This document shows positions 1-14,073 of a stretch of DNA of 64,000 nt, piece after piece (position 1 is the first letter of the stretch; every line of letters starts with the position of its first letter). The position numbers and the translations under genes were made by a program. Origin of the DNA: Whitmania pigra (taxonomy: Eukaryota; Annelida; Clitellata; Hirudinida; Haemopidae); assembly GCA_021613335.1 (NCBI GenBank), contig JAJTWR010000398.1, forward strand, positions 2,061,001 to 2,125,000, read 5' to 3'. Under the pieces are notes generated by a model. It did not search any database. It saw nothing but the letters and a program-made list of their open reading frames with translations, and was not told the origin of the DNA.

Positions 1-377
1 CAAATTGTGTATCTTTTCAAAATATTTGGCAACTTGCAAATTTCATTCTATGAAAAAGTTGAAAATGATACTATTGAAATAACCTGGGGTCCGGGAACTA
101 GTAAGTTTTAGAGTAAGTTTATTAAGCAAGTATTCAGTTAACGGAACTGAATAATCGAAGGTAAGAGTTTAAGGAATTGAGGTACTTAGAAGATGCAAAT
201 GGATATTTGGGCTTCTAAGTTGTTTGGATTCTCGCTGAATATCAGGTGAATATCGAGAACGCTTTTCTGAAGAAATATTAGATACCACGTGCCCGACAAA
301 GATACCAAATATAATGAATTATAAGTTTAATTATTTTAGCAATATAAACTTAATTAATTTCCAAGTTTATAACACTA

Positions 378-559
378 TTATAATATGACATTATTAAATA
401 TTATAATATGACATATTATGACATTATTAAATATTATAATATGACATATTATGATATTATTAAATATTATAATATGACATATTATGACATTATTAAATAT
501 TATAATATGACATATTATGATATTATTAAATATTATAATGTGACATATTATGACATTAT
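378..559. repeat. 33-bp minisatellite, about five copies
   Basis: The unit starts AAATATTATAATATGACATA and recurs exactly every 33 bp (396, 429, 462, 495, 528), with single-base C/T variants. Because 33 is a multiple of three, it yields repetitive open frames on both strands that are not genes. Confidence 0.85.
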
Positions 560-661
560 TACTATCTTTTATGCGATCAGCTCCTCTAAACAACAGATGG
601 TTACTGACTGAGATAAGTTCTAAAAATTAAATATTCAAGCGCCTCGATAGCAGCGAGTTAG

Positions 662-784
662 ATAAAATATAAATATAAATAAATAAATAATTATAAATAT
701 AAATAAATAAATAATTATAAATATAAATAAATAAATAATTATAAATATCAATAAATAAATAATTATAAATATAAGTAAATTTAC
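662..784. repeat. 24-bp AT-rich minisatellite, about four to five copies
   Basis: The unit is about AAATATAAATAAATAAATAA plus TTAT, repeated nearly perfectly, then degrading into ACAAAT-type repeats to about 835. Confidence 0.8.
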
Positions 785-1194
785 AAATACAAATACAAAT
801 ACAAATATAAATCTAAGCATAAATAGAAACATAAACAAAATAAAAAAACTTTAAAAAAAAAACCACACACTAAAACATTCACGTTTAAAGTTTAAAGGAG
901 CATTTAAAGGCGATATTAAAAGCATTTTATCGGAGATATTTTCGGCGAGGACCTGACAAAGCGAAAATTTGACGAGACCTACACAAGGCCAATAGGCTGC
1001 CACGTGTCGCTCTTTTGCCGCCATTAAATGCTCCTCAAAACTTGAAAAACGACCACAAATCGATGGAATTTTACTTTCAGTTGCTTCTCATTGAACTGGA
1101 AACAAACAGGGAATTGGGATGGTAGATTTGATAGGAGAATGGTTTGGATTTTGTCTTGTTGTTTATGATGTCGTTGTTGAGGGGGAGGAGGTGG

Positions 1195-1560
<366 letters not shown>

Positions 1561-4445
1561 ATGTTGGAGCTGTTGCTGTTGTTTTTGTTGTTTTGGTTTT
1601 GATGATGATGATGGTGCTGCTGCTGATGATGATGATGATGTTGTTGTTTGTGGAAAACAACGCTTTCTGTTGCGTCACACTTCGACGCTCATGCATGCCA
1701 AACTGCCCCAGACGAGTGAAATATTTCCAGCTGAACACCAACCACATTCTGGAATCTCAGCGGACAGAATTCCAGACAATTTCTGAGTTTTTTGAGTTTT
1801 TTTACTTAATCTCTGCGTCACCGGAAGATGCCCTACGCATGGAAATTGAGGATGCGCAACATAATTTTAGGCGGCTGTGAATTGTAGATGCACGAATTGA
1901 AATTATAGATGAAGGTATGTGTGAATTATAGATGCTTTGAAATTAATCGCAGATGCCGAGATATGAATTATAAATACCCTCGAATTGTATATTAATGAGA
2001 ATTGCAAATGCTTCGAGATGAATTATGCATGCACGGATGTGTGAATGGAATGTAAAAGTCTAGATAAGCGAAGCGACGTAGAACATTGCAAGGTCATTAG
2101 ATTGAACTTTTGACTTTTTTGGTCACGTGAGATATTTTTAGGTCATCAAAGATTAAAATTATTTTTCGTTAATTTCCTTGTTTTTCCCGCTCTTCAAAGC
2201 AACATCTGGTCAGGTTGTTCTTTTTTTTTTTTTTTTGAAACACAGATTAAATTTTATGCTTTCAATAAATACAAGTCACGGAAATTGTTTAATCGCTTTT
2301 CGTGGAATATTTTCAAATTAAAATCTTCTCTTTAAGAATATTATTATTATTATTAGAATATTATAATGCTTGCGTTAGTAATATATTCTTTTCATAATTG
2401 CATTTCTTATATCATGAAATTTGTAACTTACCGTTGAACTTTGAGAATGATAAATATAAGTTTTTATGCGTTAAAAAATTATATTCATTTATACTAAAAT
2501 TTATAATTGTTTCATTGTTATTATTAATATGAAATTAAATTACTTCTTATTTAAATATTTTAAGAATTTCGTAATTAAAGTTACAAACGACATTATAAAG
2601 TGTTGAAACACCTACCTGTGAATTCGGGTTTCCTGTCCTCGTGTGTGAGTTTGAACCGTCTGCTGTTGAAATTAGTTTTAAAACATTTTTGAAATAAACC
2701 AATATAAATACAATTAAAATATAATACAAATACAATTTAAATACAATATAAATAAAATGTATTAATTAATTATTTAATTTAATTATTAATTATTAATTAC
2801 TGTATAACAAATGATTTAAGATGTATTAAATGATGCAAAGTATTATAAATCGTGCAAAAATATTGTAATATAAAATATTATACCACAATTTATTCAGACA
2901 TTAACATTAAAACTTGACATTGACAATATATAAATTATTAGCTTATTACAAATCATACAAAATACTATAATATAAAATATTCTATCATAACATATTAAGA
3001 TATTTAAACATTACAACATCAAAATGACATTATTAAAAAATTACTAACTTTAAAAAAATTATTAATTATTAAAAAATTTACCTACTTTAAAAAATTATTA
3101 GTTATTAAAAAATTACTAACTTTAAAAAAATTTTTAATTATTAAAAAATTACCTGCTTTAAAAAATTATTAGTTATTAAAAAATTACTAACTTTAAAAAA
3201 TTATTAATTATTAAAAAAAAACTTGAAAAGCAAAAGAAGCGAAAGGCTCATACTTGCTTCATTGTCAAGCACTCTTTGGAAAAGAATTTAATGCCGAAAA
3301 CAGAAACAGAAACAGAAAGTTAAAACAAAAAAAGAAAAATATAAAATAACCGAAAATAAATTCCATCCGAACGACGAAAGCACAATGGAAAGAAATTGTG
3401 CCATGGAAAATAATTGAGGCTCCATTGAAGCATTTATGGTCGCCCCCTTTTCAGTGCAAGGTCGTCGGTGTTTGCATGTGATGCAAATAAAAGTGGCCGT
3501 TCATTTGCAAGTTGATCGTTATTGTTCGCAACTTATTTGCATAACCTGATTAGTTCCTCCTTTGGCAACTTCTTTTCTTTCTAAATCAGTTCCTTCCTCC
3601 GTCATTCCATCCTTCCATCATTCGTTCGTCAGTCTTCCATCCGTCAGTTCAATCGAATCAAAGTCAATCCGTCAATCCACTTCATTCAATCAAGCAATCG
3701 CTTGTTCATTTCTTAATCATCTCAAAAGGGTTAACTCGCTAGATAAATTCCAAGATTGATCCAACATTTTCTCCTTTCATTCAACCATCCATCCAATCAA
3801 CTATCCATCCATCCATCCATCCATCCATCCATCCATCTTCTCTCGATCATTCACTTTCGATTAATTTTCAAACGAAGGCGATTCATGCGCAGGTTATCGA
3901 TAAGGATTTCCATCGCGTGAAGAAGCTTGAGATAATGATGATACCGATGATATTGATAATGATGATGATACTGATGATAGTGATAATGATAATGATGATA
4001 ATGATGACACTGATGATAGTGGTAGTTATACTGAAGATGGTGATGATGATCTGATATATTATGTAATCTGATTTGTTATCATATGTTGATAATCATATGT
4101 TTATTATTATCTGATGATAGTAATGATGATACTGATGACAGTGATAGCAATACTGAAGATGATGATGATGATGATGATGATTTAATATGATATGTAATTT
4201 GATTTATTATCACATGAAATTATATTCAATATCACTCACAACTGGTTCCAGCAACGTTCTCATGGTAATAATAATGATGGTGGTGATGATAACGATGGTA
4301 GTAATTTTAATAATAATAATTACACGTATAAACAAACATTTTTGTAACATGTACAAATAATAATAATCTGAAATAAAATAATAAAATAACAAAAAAAAAA
4401 TATAAAAAAAACAAATAACATAATCTGATAGCAGCCTCAATACGG

Positions 4446-4583
4446 ATGTGTTGTTGTTGCTGTTGTTGTTGCTGTTGTTGCTGTTGTTGTTGTTGCTGTT
4501 GTTGTTGCTGTTGTTGTTGCTGTTGTTGTTGCCGTTGTTGCTGTTGTTGTTGTTGCTGTTGTTGCTGCTGTCGTTGTTGTTGT
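4446..4583. repeat. TTG/CTG trinucleotide array (CAA/CAG on the minus strand)
   Basis: Interrupted TGTTGTTGC units run for about 135 bp. On the minus strand they translate as a poly-Gln run, but the flanking frame (AT-rich, no splice or homology support) does not look like a real protein. Confidence 0.85.
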
Positions 4584-4917
4584 TCATACACAAACAAACA
4601 GACGGAAAACAACTCAAGCAACATCCCCAAATTTTCTCCCCAAAGTGAAGAGTTGAAGATGAGTGAAAGATAAATTATTAACGGGACTTATCGAAAAATA
4701 AATTTCATCGGATTCCAAGGACTGCACTCGCCGCCAGTTCCGTGCACAGGAACTGATTTCGAATGCAAACGAGAAATATTCCAGGTACTACAATGGCATC
4801 ATTAATGGCACATTAGCGACATTTAAGATCTTATTGAATAATAACAACAACTTAGCAATAATTAAGTTAATGTATACAGCATTAATAGCACTCACTATCA
4901 CAAGGAAGCATTTATAA

Positions 4918-4991
<74 letters not shown>

Positions 4992-5007
4992 TAATAATAA
5001 TAATAAT

Positions 5008-5063
<56 letters not shown>

Positions 5064-5073
5064 TCAATAATAA
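4918..5073. repeat. (AAT)n array
   Basis: About 150 bp of AAT with a few phase slips, followed by unique AT-rich sequence. Confidence 0.85.
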
Positions 5074-5474
5074 TACCGACCTACGATTATTATTTTCCAG
5101 TTACTCCGGGGATATTAAAAATACTTCAAATATAACAATATAAATATAAATAAATTTAACAAGTGATTCCTAGAAAAGCGAAAATTATTTTTTGAGAGAA
5201 AAAGAACAAGTTTAAAAATAAAAATTATTAAAATGCTGTTAAAATTTCTTCTCAAGATTTCGAAAAATTATTTCTTCTGTTGGTTTATAAATATTGCAAC
5301 AATAAGAAATTTAAAAAAAATATTTATTCAATAGTTAAATATTTAAAAAATAAATAAATCTTTAAAGCTGTAAACGCAAAGAAATAGACTTGAGAGAGTA
5401 CAGCAACAAAAAGGATGTTTAAAGGTGTCATCTTCATCTTTCAGTGACAATCAACATCGAACACCTTGAACACA

Positions 5475-5607
5475 TTTTACACCTGTACTCCTAGTAAACC
5501 TTGTGTAATTTGTACTCCTAGTACACCTAGTACACCTTGTACTCCTAATACACCTTGTACACCGTGTACTCGTAGTACATCTTGTACACCTGCACTCCTA
5601 GTAAACC
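5475..5607. repeat. Degenerate 9-18-bp minisatellite
   Basis: Repeats of ACACCTTGTACTCCTAGT and variants (TACTCCTAGTA, CACCTAGTA) fill this stretch. Confidence 0.7.
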
Positions 5608-6032
5608 TGCAGACATATGGACTCAGGAAATTTTAATTTCCCGTGTTTACGACGCCCTGGCAATCCGTAGGACTTGCACTCTGCGAAGCGAGGCAAAACT
5701 CCGCACCTTATTTTCCCGCCAAACGATGGCGACAACTCAGACGATCACTTATTCTCCAGCTGCATGGATCGCGATGATGGAAAGATTCATCAATTCGTGT
5801 TTGTTTTTATTGTGTCGTTTTTTTTTTGGTTATTTTTGAAGGTAAATGAATGAAAAGGTAATTTAAAAACTGCTTCTCATCTTATTGAAGGTCGATAAAT
5901 GTCTTCTCAAGTTCAACGTTGACACTGAATTTTCCATTTTCTTATGCAAATCTTTGATGTCTTCAGATAATTGCTTTCCAGATTGCCGACTGTCAGGATC
6001 GGTGGTGATGCCGATGGCTGAGAGGAAAAAAT

Positions 6033-6034
6033 GG

Positions 6035-6104
<70 letters not shown>
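6033..6104. repeat. (GAT)n array
   Basis: About 70 bp of near-pure GAT units, followed by degenerate GAT to about 6150. Confidence 0.85.
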
Positions 6105-6239
6105 ATGATGATGATTGTGACAGTGCTGATGATGATTATGATGATGAAGGTTGTTTGGAGATACTAGTAAGGATTGTATTGGTAGTTCCAGGGGTGGAGG
6201 TGGTTTAAATCCGTGATTCCTTAAGACGGTCTTTCTTCA

Positions 6240-6512
6240 AATTCTTTTGAATTCTTTCAATCATTCAATCCATTTGGAATTCTTTCAATCATTCAATCCA
6301 TTTGGAATTCTTTCAATCATTCTATCCATTTAAATTTCTTACAATCATTCAATCTATTTTAATTATTTCAGTCATTCAATCCATTTGAATTCCTTTAATC
6401 ATTCAATCCATTGGAATTCTTTCAATCAATCTATCCATTTGAATTTCTTACAATCATTCAATCTATTTTAATTATTTCAATCATTCAATCCATTTGAATT
6501 CTTTCAAGCAGA
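6240..6512. repeat. 28-30-bp minisatellite with higher-order repeat
   Basis: The unit is about AATTCTTTCAATCATTCAAT plus CCATTTGG. About nine units are present; a block of four variant units beginning TCTATCCATTT repeats about 110 bp later (6321 and 6430), so there is a higher-order structure. Confidence 0.75.
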
Positions 6513-6657
6513 ATTATGAAAGACATAAATATTTTCAATGTGTTATTAATATAATAGTAATAATATTAGTATATTAATATAGTTTAATAATATTAAAATA
6601 ATATATTCAATAATAATATTATTGATAATTATATACATAATAATAATAATATTCTTT

Positions 6658-6749
6658 AACAATAATAATAATTATTGTTGTATTATATAATACATATTAT
6701 TATTATTATTTTATTTTTAATAATAATTATTGTTGTATTATATAATACA

Positions 6750-6825
<76 letters not shown>

Positions 6826-6850
6826 TTATTTTTAATAATAATTATTATAA
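6658..6850. repeat. Direct duplication around an (ATT)n array
   Basis: TAATAATTATTGTTGTATTA followed by TATAATACATATT occurs twice about 55 bp apart. The second copy runs into about 75 bp of pure ATT, and the same TTATTTTTAATAATAATTAT flank closes both copies. Confidence 0.75.
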
Positions 6851-8477
6851 GGCACATAATTCCTGGAAAGAAATTACGGAACAGTTTCAGCTTTTAACTC
6901 GTCAAACGGAAAATGATTTTAATCAGATTTCCTGCAATTATTTTGTTTTGTAAAGTTTTCTAAAAGTTCGCATTTTAATTAATTTGTTATTTATATTTCT
7001 ATTTAAATTTTTATTCACATTTCAAGGCCTATTTAAATTTCTACTTTTATTCGTATTAGTCGTAATAAATCATCACTGAAAACGTTTGGCACATTTTGCA
7101 ACTATTTAAGGAAATAAATCTTATCTTACGTACAAAATCGTGTTTCTAAGAACCTTGGTGTAATTTCTAGAATTCGGTCATTTATTGATGCAAAAGTTGC
7201 TCTTCTGTTATATTTCTCTCTTATTTATTTATTTATTTTTATTTATTTATTTATAAGATGCAATTGATTATTTACCCTTATCTTACTTATTTACTTACTG
7301 CAATATAATATGTGCATCTACTTATAACACACATTTATATCGATTGAATGTATTGCAAAAACGGATTGCAAGAATAATTTTCTTATTATCACCTTCGTCA
7401 TCCATTGCCTGTGCATTCTCTAACAATAGTCTGTTAAATATATCAAATATTCTCTAACAATAGTCTGTTAAATATATCACAAATTCGTAATTTACAAATT
7501 GCCACTTTCATGTTTTCATGTGATTTCAATTCTCTTCCCAAAATATTCTCTGTTTATTTCAAATCAAACAATAACTACAACATTCCTTCATACTTTATAA
7601 TTTCTAATGCACATGAATATAGTCCTTCTTTTTTTAAATCCACACTTAAATTATTCTCAATTCAATATTATGGCCAAAGACTTTACTCCTCCATACCTTC
7701 ATCTATCAAGGATCTAATTCAGTTAAACACATGCCCTTTCAAATTACTTAATTTATTATTCAAAATGTCGTACAAACAATATTTACTGAGTGGAAGTGTA
7801 TAGCACATGATTTTGATGATGATGATGACGATGATGATGACGATGACGATGATGATGATTTTATATTACGATAATGATGGCAATTCAATTTGTTGCCAGC
7901 AGAGGACATTGAAGCAACACTTTGCGTTGAGTTGACAAACGGTCGTTCATTATGACCGATTCTTGTCGGAATCTTATTGTTCGCTGATCGATATGCACAT
8001 GCGTTCAATTTCAAGAAGACAAATTATGTCCATGAAAATAATTTCATTGCGGATAATTATGCTTTCCAGCTTTCGAGTTTCTGATGAGTTTCGGAGATTT
8101 TTCTTGTTTCGTTTTCTGGTCGAGAAGACTAGCATTCTTTCGTTATTTTTTCCATCCATCTTTTACTTTTCTTCCTTTTTGTTTTTGACCTTTTTTAATA
8201 GAATAATTTCACCTTCATCAGTCCATCACTGCATTTCGTGAGATAAACAGCGAGTTCCGAGACAGCGTGTATCTTTCCGCTTATAATTTTCAGACGGACG
8301 TCATGAGGACTATTTTCCATCATTTCAATTGGAACTAATTTTGTGCTAAAGAGTTGTTATTGCAGTTTCTTATCAATGATGATAATGATGGCAGTGACGG
8401 TATTTGGATTATGATGACGATTTTGTTTAAACAAAATAAATCCACAAGATTAAATGATGCACGATGAAAATGTCGAT

Positions 8478-8720
<243 letters not shown>

Positions 8721-8723
8721 ATT

Positions 8724-8762
8724 AATTTATAAAGCGCCATGTGCTTAGCGTCAGAGGCGCTG
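8724..8762 (-). mobile_element. SINE tail fragment at the end of an (AAT)n array
   Basis: The stretch TTTATAAAGCGCCATGTGC followed by TTAGCGTCAGAGGCGCT matches the tail of the 19.0-kb SINE (TTTATATAGCGCCATAAGC, then ATAGCGTCAGAGGCGCT) with few differences, in the same orientation. It sits directly beside the 240-bp (AAT)n array. Confidence 0.55.
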
Positions 8763-8821
8763 ATAAACACAAAAAATTTAATAATCAATAATGAATAATA
8801 AGTCAATAGAAATTTATTAGC

Positions 8822-9020
8822 AATTTAAAAATAATTCACTAATAACATAAATATGATCCAGTCATAATATAAAAATAATTCAGTAATAATATAAAAGTAA
8901 TTCAGTAATAACTTAAAAATAATTCAGTAATAATGTAAAAATAATTTAGTAATAATATAAAAATGATTCGGTAATAATATAAAAATAATTCACTAATAAT
9001 ATAAAAATGATTTACTAATA
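8822..9020. repeat. About 23-bp AT-rich minisatellite
   Basis: The unit is about AAAAATAATTCAGTAATAAT plus ATA, with variants CACTAATAA and TTAGTAATA; about eight copies. Confidence 0.7.
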
Positions 9021-10699
9021 TAAAAATTAATATAAAAAAAAATTAATATAAAAAGAATTCAACAATAACATAATAACGATTCAGCAATAATTCACTGATA
9101 ATTCACTTTAAGGAAAATAAAGAAATTGAAAAAGATAAGAGTTCGTAATCTTCATTCAGTGGGAGATTATCTGTCCATCTCTGCTTGGTTCATTGAGTGC
9201 ATTCCAATTTTTCAGGTCATCTTCCGCTTAAACTTTCGGCAATTATTTCCAACATTTTTTTTCCAGGCGATTCCTAATTTCCTCTCAAAACGGTTGGAAT
9301 GGTTTGGAAAAGAGACGCAATTTTGAAATCTCATGTAATCGAGGTTGTTATATATTATTGAGACTGGATTTTAATAAAAATAACTAGAGTTATTAAAATT
9401 TAGTTGAAAAAATAAATAAATAAATAAATAACGTTAATGATTATAATTTTTATTTTAAATCACTTTATTTCCTGAAGGTCAGAATTATTTTTGTTGTTGA
9501 AATTTTATGGAGCAAAACTAAATAGAAATTTAAACTAAAAGGAAAAAGATGTTTGTTCGAATTGGTAATTTATAATAATAATAATAATTACAATAATAAT
9601 GATTAAAAAAACAATAACAATAATAATAATTATTATTATTAAGAAAAAAATAATAACAATAACAAGAGAAAGAATAAGAAAGATGTTTAATAACCGTCGT
9701 TATTAAAATATTTATCATGCAACTATCCACCGATTCTTTCATCCATCCATCCTTCCATCCGGCCATACCGTCATCCATCCATCCATTCATCAATCAATCC
9801 ATTCCTCACCTGCATCTTCATCTTCTCTTCCATTTCCACTTTTATTTCTTCTGCACCTCAAGACGTATTTCCACTTCCAGCAAACAACGCACAAAGGAAG
9901 GAGCAACAAGGAGACCAGAGCCATCAACCAAAACAAAGAAACGGAATCATTCCTTTCCTCCTCGTAATACTGGAGAAATAATTAAATTAATGAATGAATT
10001 AATTAATTAATTAATTATCATTTTAATAAATAGAAACAAAAAAACGATTATTAGTGCTATTATTTAACAATTTTATTAAATACTTTTTAATAGTTAATAA
10101 GTGAACAATGCTCAACCAGCCTGCAACCATAGGGAGTGCCATTGCATACCGTAGGGCCGCTACATAAATGGCGGTTCGATTAAAATAATGCCTTCACATC
10201 CTATTCGTACACGCGAGGCACTTAAAATGTCGGTTAAATTCAAAGATAAATACAAATGCAGTAATTGGTTTTGAAATAAATTCAGTATTTCGTGAAAATT
10301 TCCATAAATCACAATTTAGAACAGGTCCTGAAATATTTAAATGAATAAATAACAATTTTGGAATGAGTTTAAAAGCATTTGCTTTTATTTGCCTGATTAA
10401 GCGATGGCAGTTTAAATTTCGTCTCAAGGTGCACATAAATGCTTAATTGGATCTTAGACAAAAAAATAGCTTTAAAACATTTTTTGGGTCCTTTTTTTTA
10501 TGTAAAATTCACTTAAATAAAGACAATTTCCTGCTAATTTAGGATGCAAATTGTTTTTAATTTTTAAGCAACTATCAAAGAAATATTTGTAAAATATGCC
10601 CTTTGCAATGCTTAGAATTTTGCTGGATTAAAAAAATTCTAAATTAAGAAATTAAAACATCATCACGTGGCTACGACTTTTCCGAGATTGCAAGGAAAA

Positions 10700-11490
<791 letters not shown>

Positions 11491-13445
11491 AATAATACTC
11501 ATCCTAACAACATGAGAAACAAAAGTAAGAAAATAACAAAATCCGAATTGAGAATTTGAATGCTGCAGTTGCTTCAGCCAGGGCAACCATATCAATCACA
11601 CCGACTACATCAACAATTTAAATCACACCAACTGCATCAAGCACATCAATGCTACAACTACATCAACCAACTATAGCAGCCTTATCAATCACACGTGGAT
11701 TGCAAGCAGGTCAATGAATGCATCAGCCAGGGTCACAGTAAAAACATTCCATCATGGTTCAGATGCACGCCCGAACGACTTTTCAACAAATTGGGGGCCG
11801 TGGCCATCTACCAGAGCACCACCCAGGGTACCAATAAAATGTCCAATTGAAACGATGGGGAACCCTTTCTACGGCAACTTCAATAACACGAAGGAATGTC
11901 GGATGCAGTTTTTAATAATGGGAGTATGTCAATTGGCCGTTTGGAAAGGGGAATTAAGAGCCGAACGCTACTCCCCGGAGCTCTAAAATGCTCGAGTTAT
12001 GGGGGTGGTTTGGGTGGATGGGTGGATGGATGATTGGGTAGGCGTGCAGGTAAGTGAGCGGGTGGATGAAACATGTAAGCGAGCGGGCAGATGAAGAGAA
12101 GAGAAAAAGATGGATTGACGAACAGTTAATTTCATTAACGAGCTTCCATATCTCAGCCAATGAGGTATAAAAAAAGCTTCTAAATGGTTTCTTTGCTTTA
12201 AAATGGACCCTCAGGACAGCTTGAAGTAGTTCAAAAACAGAGCATAAATTATTGAACAGCTCGGCAAAACTTCAAGAAAGTGAAACGACTAGAGAATGAA
12301 ACCAGGGCGGAAAGTTACTTTATGAGGCTTGTATTAAAAAAAAATAAAACAAAACAGAAGCAAATTAGAAATGGTTGTGAAATTTGGATTCTAAGAGTTA
12401 AGTTGAAGATGCGGCCCTTAAAATAGATGGAGCAGTTTAATGAATGAAAGTGACCCGAAGAGAAAAAAACTAGACTAGAAAAGTAGATTCATTAATGCTT
12501 CGATCAGTTCCTGAATCATTTTGTTCGGCATGAGAAAATTCAGAATTGGTAATGTATGAACTTCCACTAAAATTAATTCATGAACGCCTGTTGCTTCTAA
12601 AAGATAAATTAAAGAAAAAAATATATAAAAAAAATATACTAAAATAAGAAAATAAGGAGGATGTCTCGAAGAAATATTTGGGACTTAAAATCCTACAACA
12701 ACAAATTGTTCACCCGAGAGTCCAAATTATAATTTAATTGGAAATTATAATTTAGTTAGAAATTATAGCTTAGTTGATAATAGTTACGCAAACGACTCTA
12801 ATCAAATAAAAACAAACTTGTCCAATGAATGATCACATATAAATGGTTGCAATTTGTTTTATCTCGGTTTTTTTTCTAAGTCATGCAGAATTCATCACAT
12901 GCTACTTTGCCTTTAGTCTACATGAATTATTTATATGCATTATTAGATTAATGCTTTGAATTGATTTAAATGGGAATAAAATCTTAGCAGATGCTGAATC
13001 ACACAACACATAAAGTTGCATAAAATGATAAAAAAAATAACGTTTTATAACTCTCTACAATTGCTATTTACGAGATTTACCGAAACAAATCATTTTCTTA
13101 TTCTAAAGTATTACAATTTTACTTTTTACAAAAAAAGAAATTAGCCTTGGCTTATAGGAGATTTCACAGATAAATTTACGTCCCACAATTTTGTCCACGG
13201 TCATATCTAAGAACTTTTTTTTTCAAGAAAATGCATCTTTATTGACCAATCAATTTTTGAATCGAGTGGATGAATGGTAATTATTTTAGTTTAATTTATT
13301 TGAACTTCAAACAAAGTTTTGTTTATGTTTTTAATATAAATACAAAAGTATACTTTTGCACGACACGAATAAAATAGTTCAATCTTAAATCTTCAAAAAG
13401 AGTTGTCAGATGCGCTAGAAATTATTTTTTAAGGTTTAGACCCCT

Positions 13446-13588
13446 AAATTGGAAATATTTTTTTAATTGTTACAAAGAACAAATTATGAAAATAAATTGG
13501 AAATATTTTTTAATTGTTACAAAAAACAAATTATGAAAACAAATTGGAAATATTTTTTTAATTGTTACAAAGAACAAATTATGAAATT
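13446..13588. repeat. 47-48-bp minisatellite, three copies
   Basis: The unit begins AAATTGGAAATATTTTTTTA and contains ATTGTTACAAAGAACAAATT; three nearly identical copies in tandem. Confidence 0.85.
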
Positions 13589-14073
13589 ATTATTGCAGAT
13601 TAAAACATGTCAGTTTTCAACGACGCATCATCATCCATATGGTTGTTCCTTCAGGCACTTCTTGAGACAAACGTAGAAATTCATTTTAAGAGTAAAATAA
13701 ATTCACGAATTCAAAGGAGCAAAATATTATTTAAACTAAAATTCATTCGGACAAGATTTTATGAATTCAAAGCAACTATTTCAACAACAACATTATTTTG
13801 TGGATTGCATTCGTCACGGTGTTAGTTGATAATAATTTATTAAGTTGCCAATAGATTTTTTTATGTTGAATATTTGTTAAAACGTTTTTGGGTTAAATTA
13901 ATTATTTCATTAAAATAACTTCAAATTTGCAATAACAACAATAGTAATATTAAATTAAAAATTTACTTTTAAACTAAAAATTTTACCCGATATTACCAAG
14001 AAATTGAAGATAATAAAAGAAACTGAATAAACTAAATAAAAAAATTACTAAATTTCAAAAAAAAAAAACGAAC

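Noticed and set aside
378..784. CRISPR-like regular repeats
   Set aside because: These are contiguous AT-rich tandem repeats with no unique spacers, in a eukaryotic genome.
4210..4630. Minus-strand poly-Gln and poly-Asn frames
   Set aside because: The glutamine run comes from the TTG/CTG microsatellite, and the flanks are AT-rich hydrophobic junk without homology or splice signals.
5582..5839. 85-codon plus-strand frame in less AT-rich sequence
   Set aside because: It begins in a minisatellite, ends in poly-Phe from a T-run and has no recognisable domain or clear splice sites.
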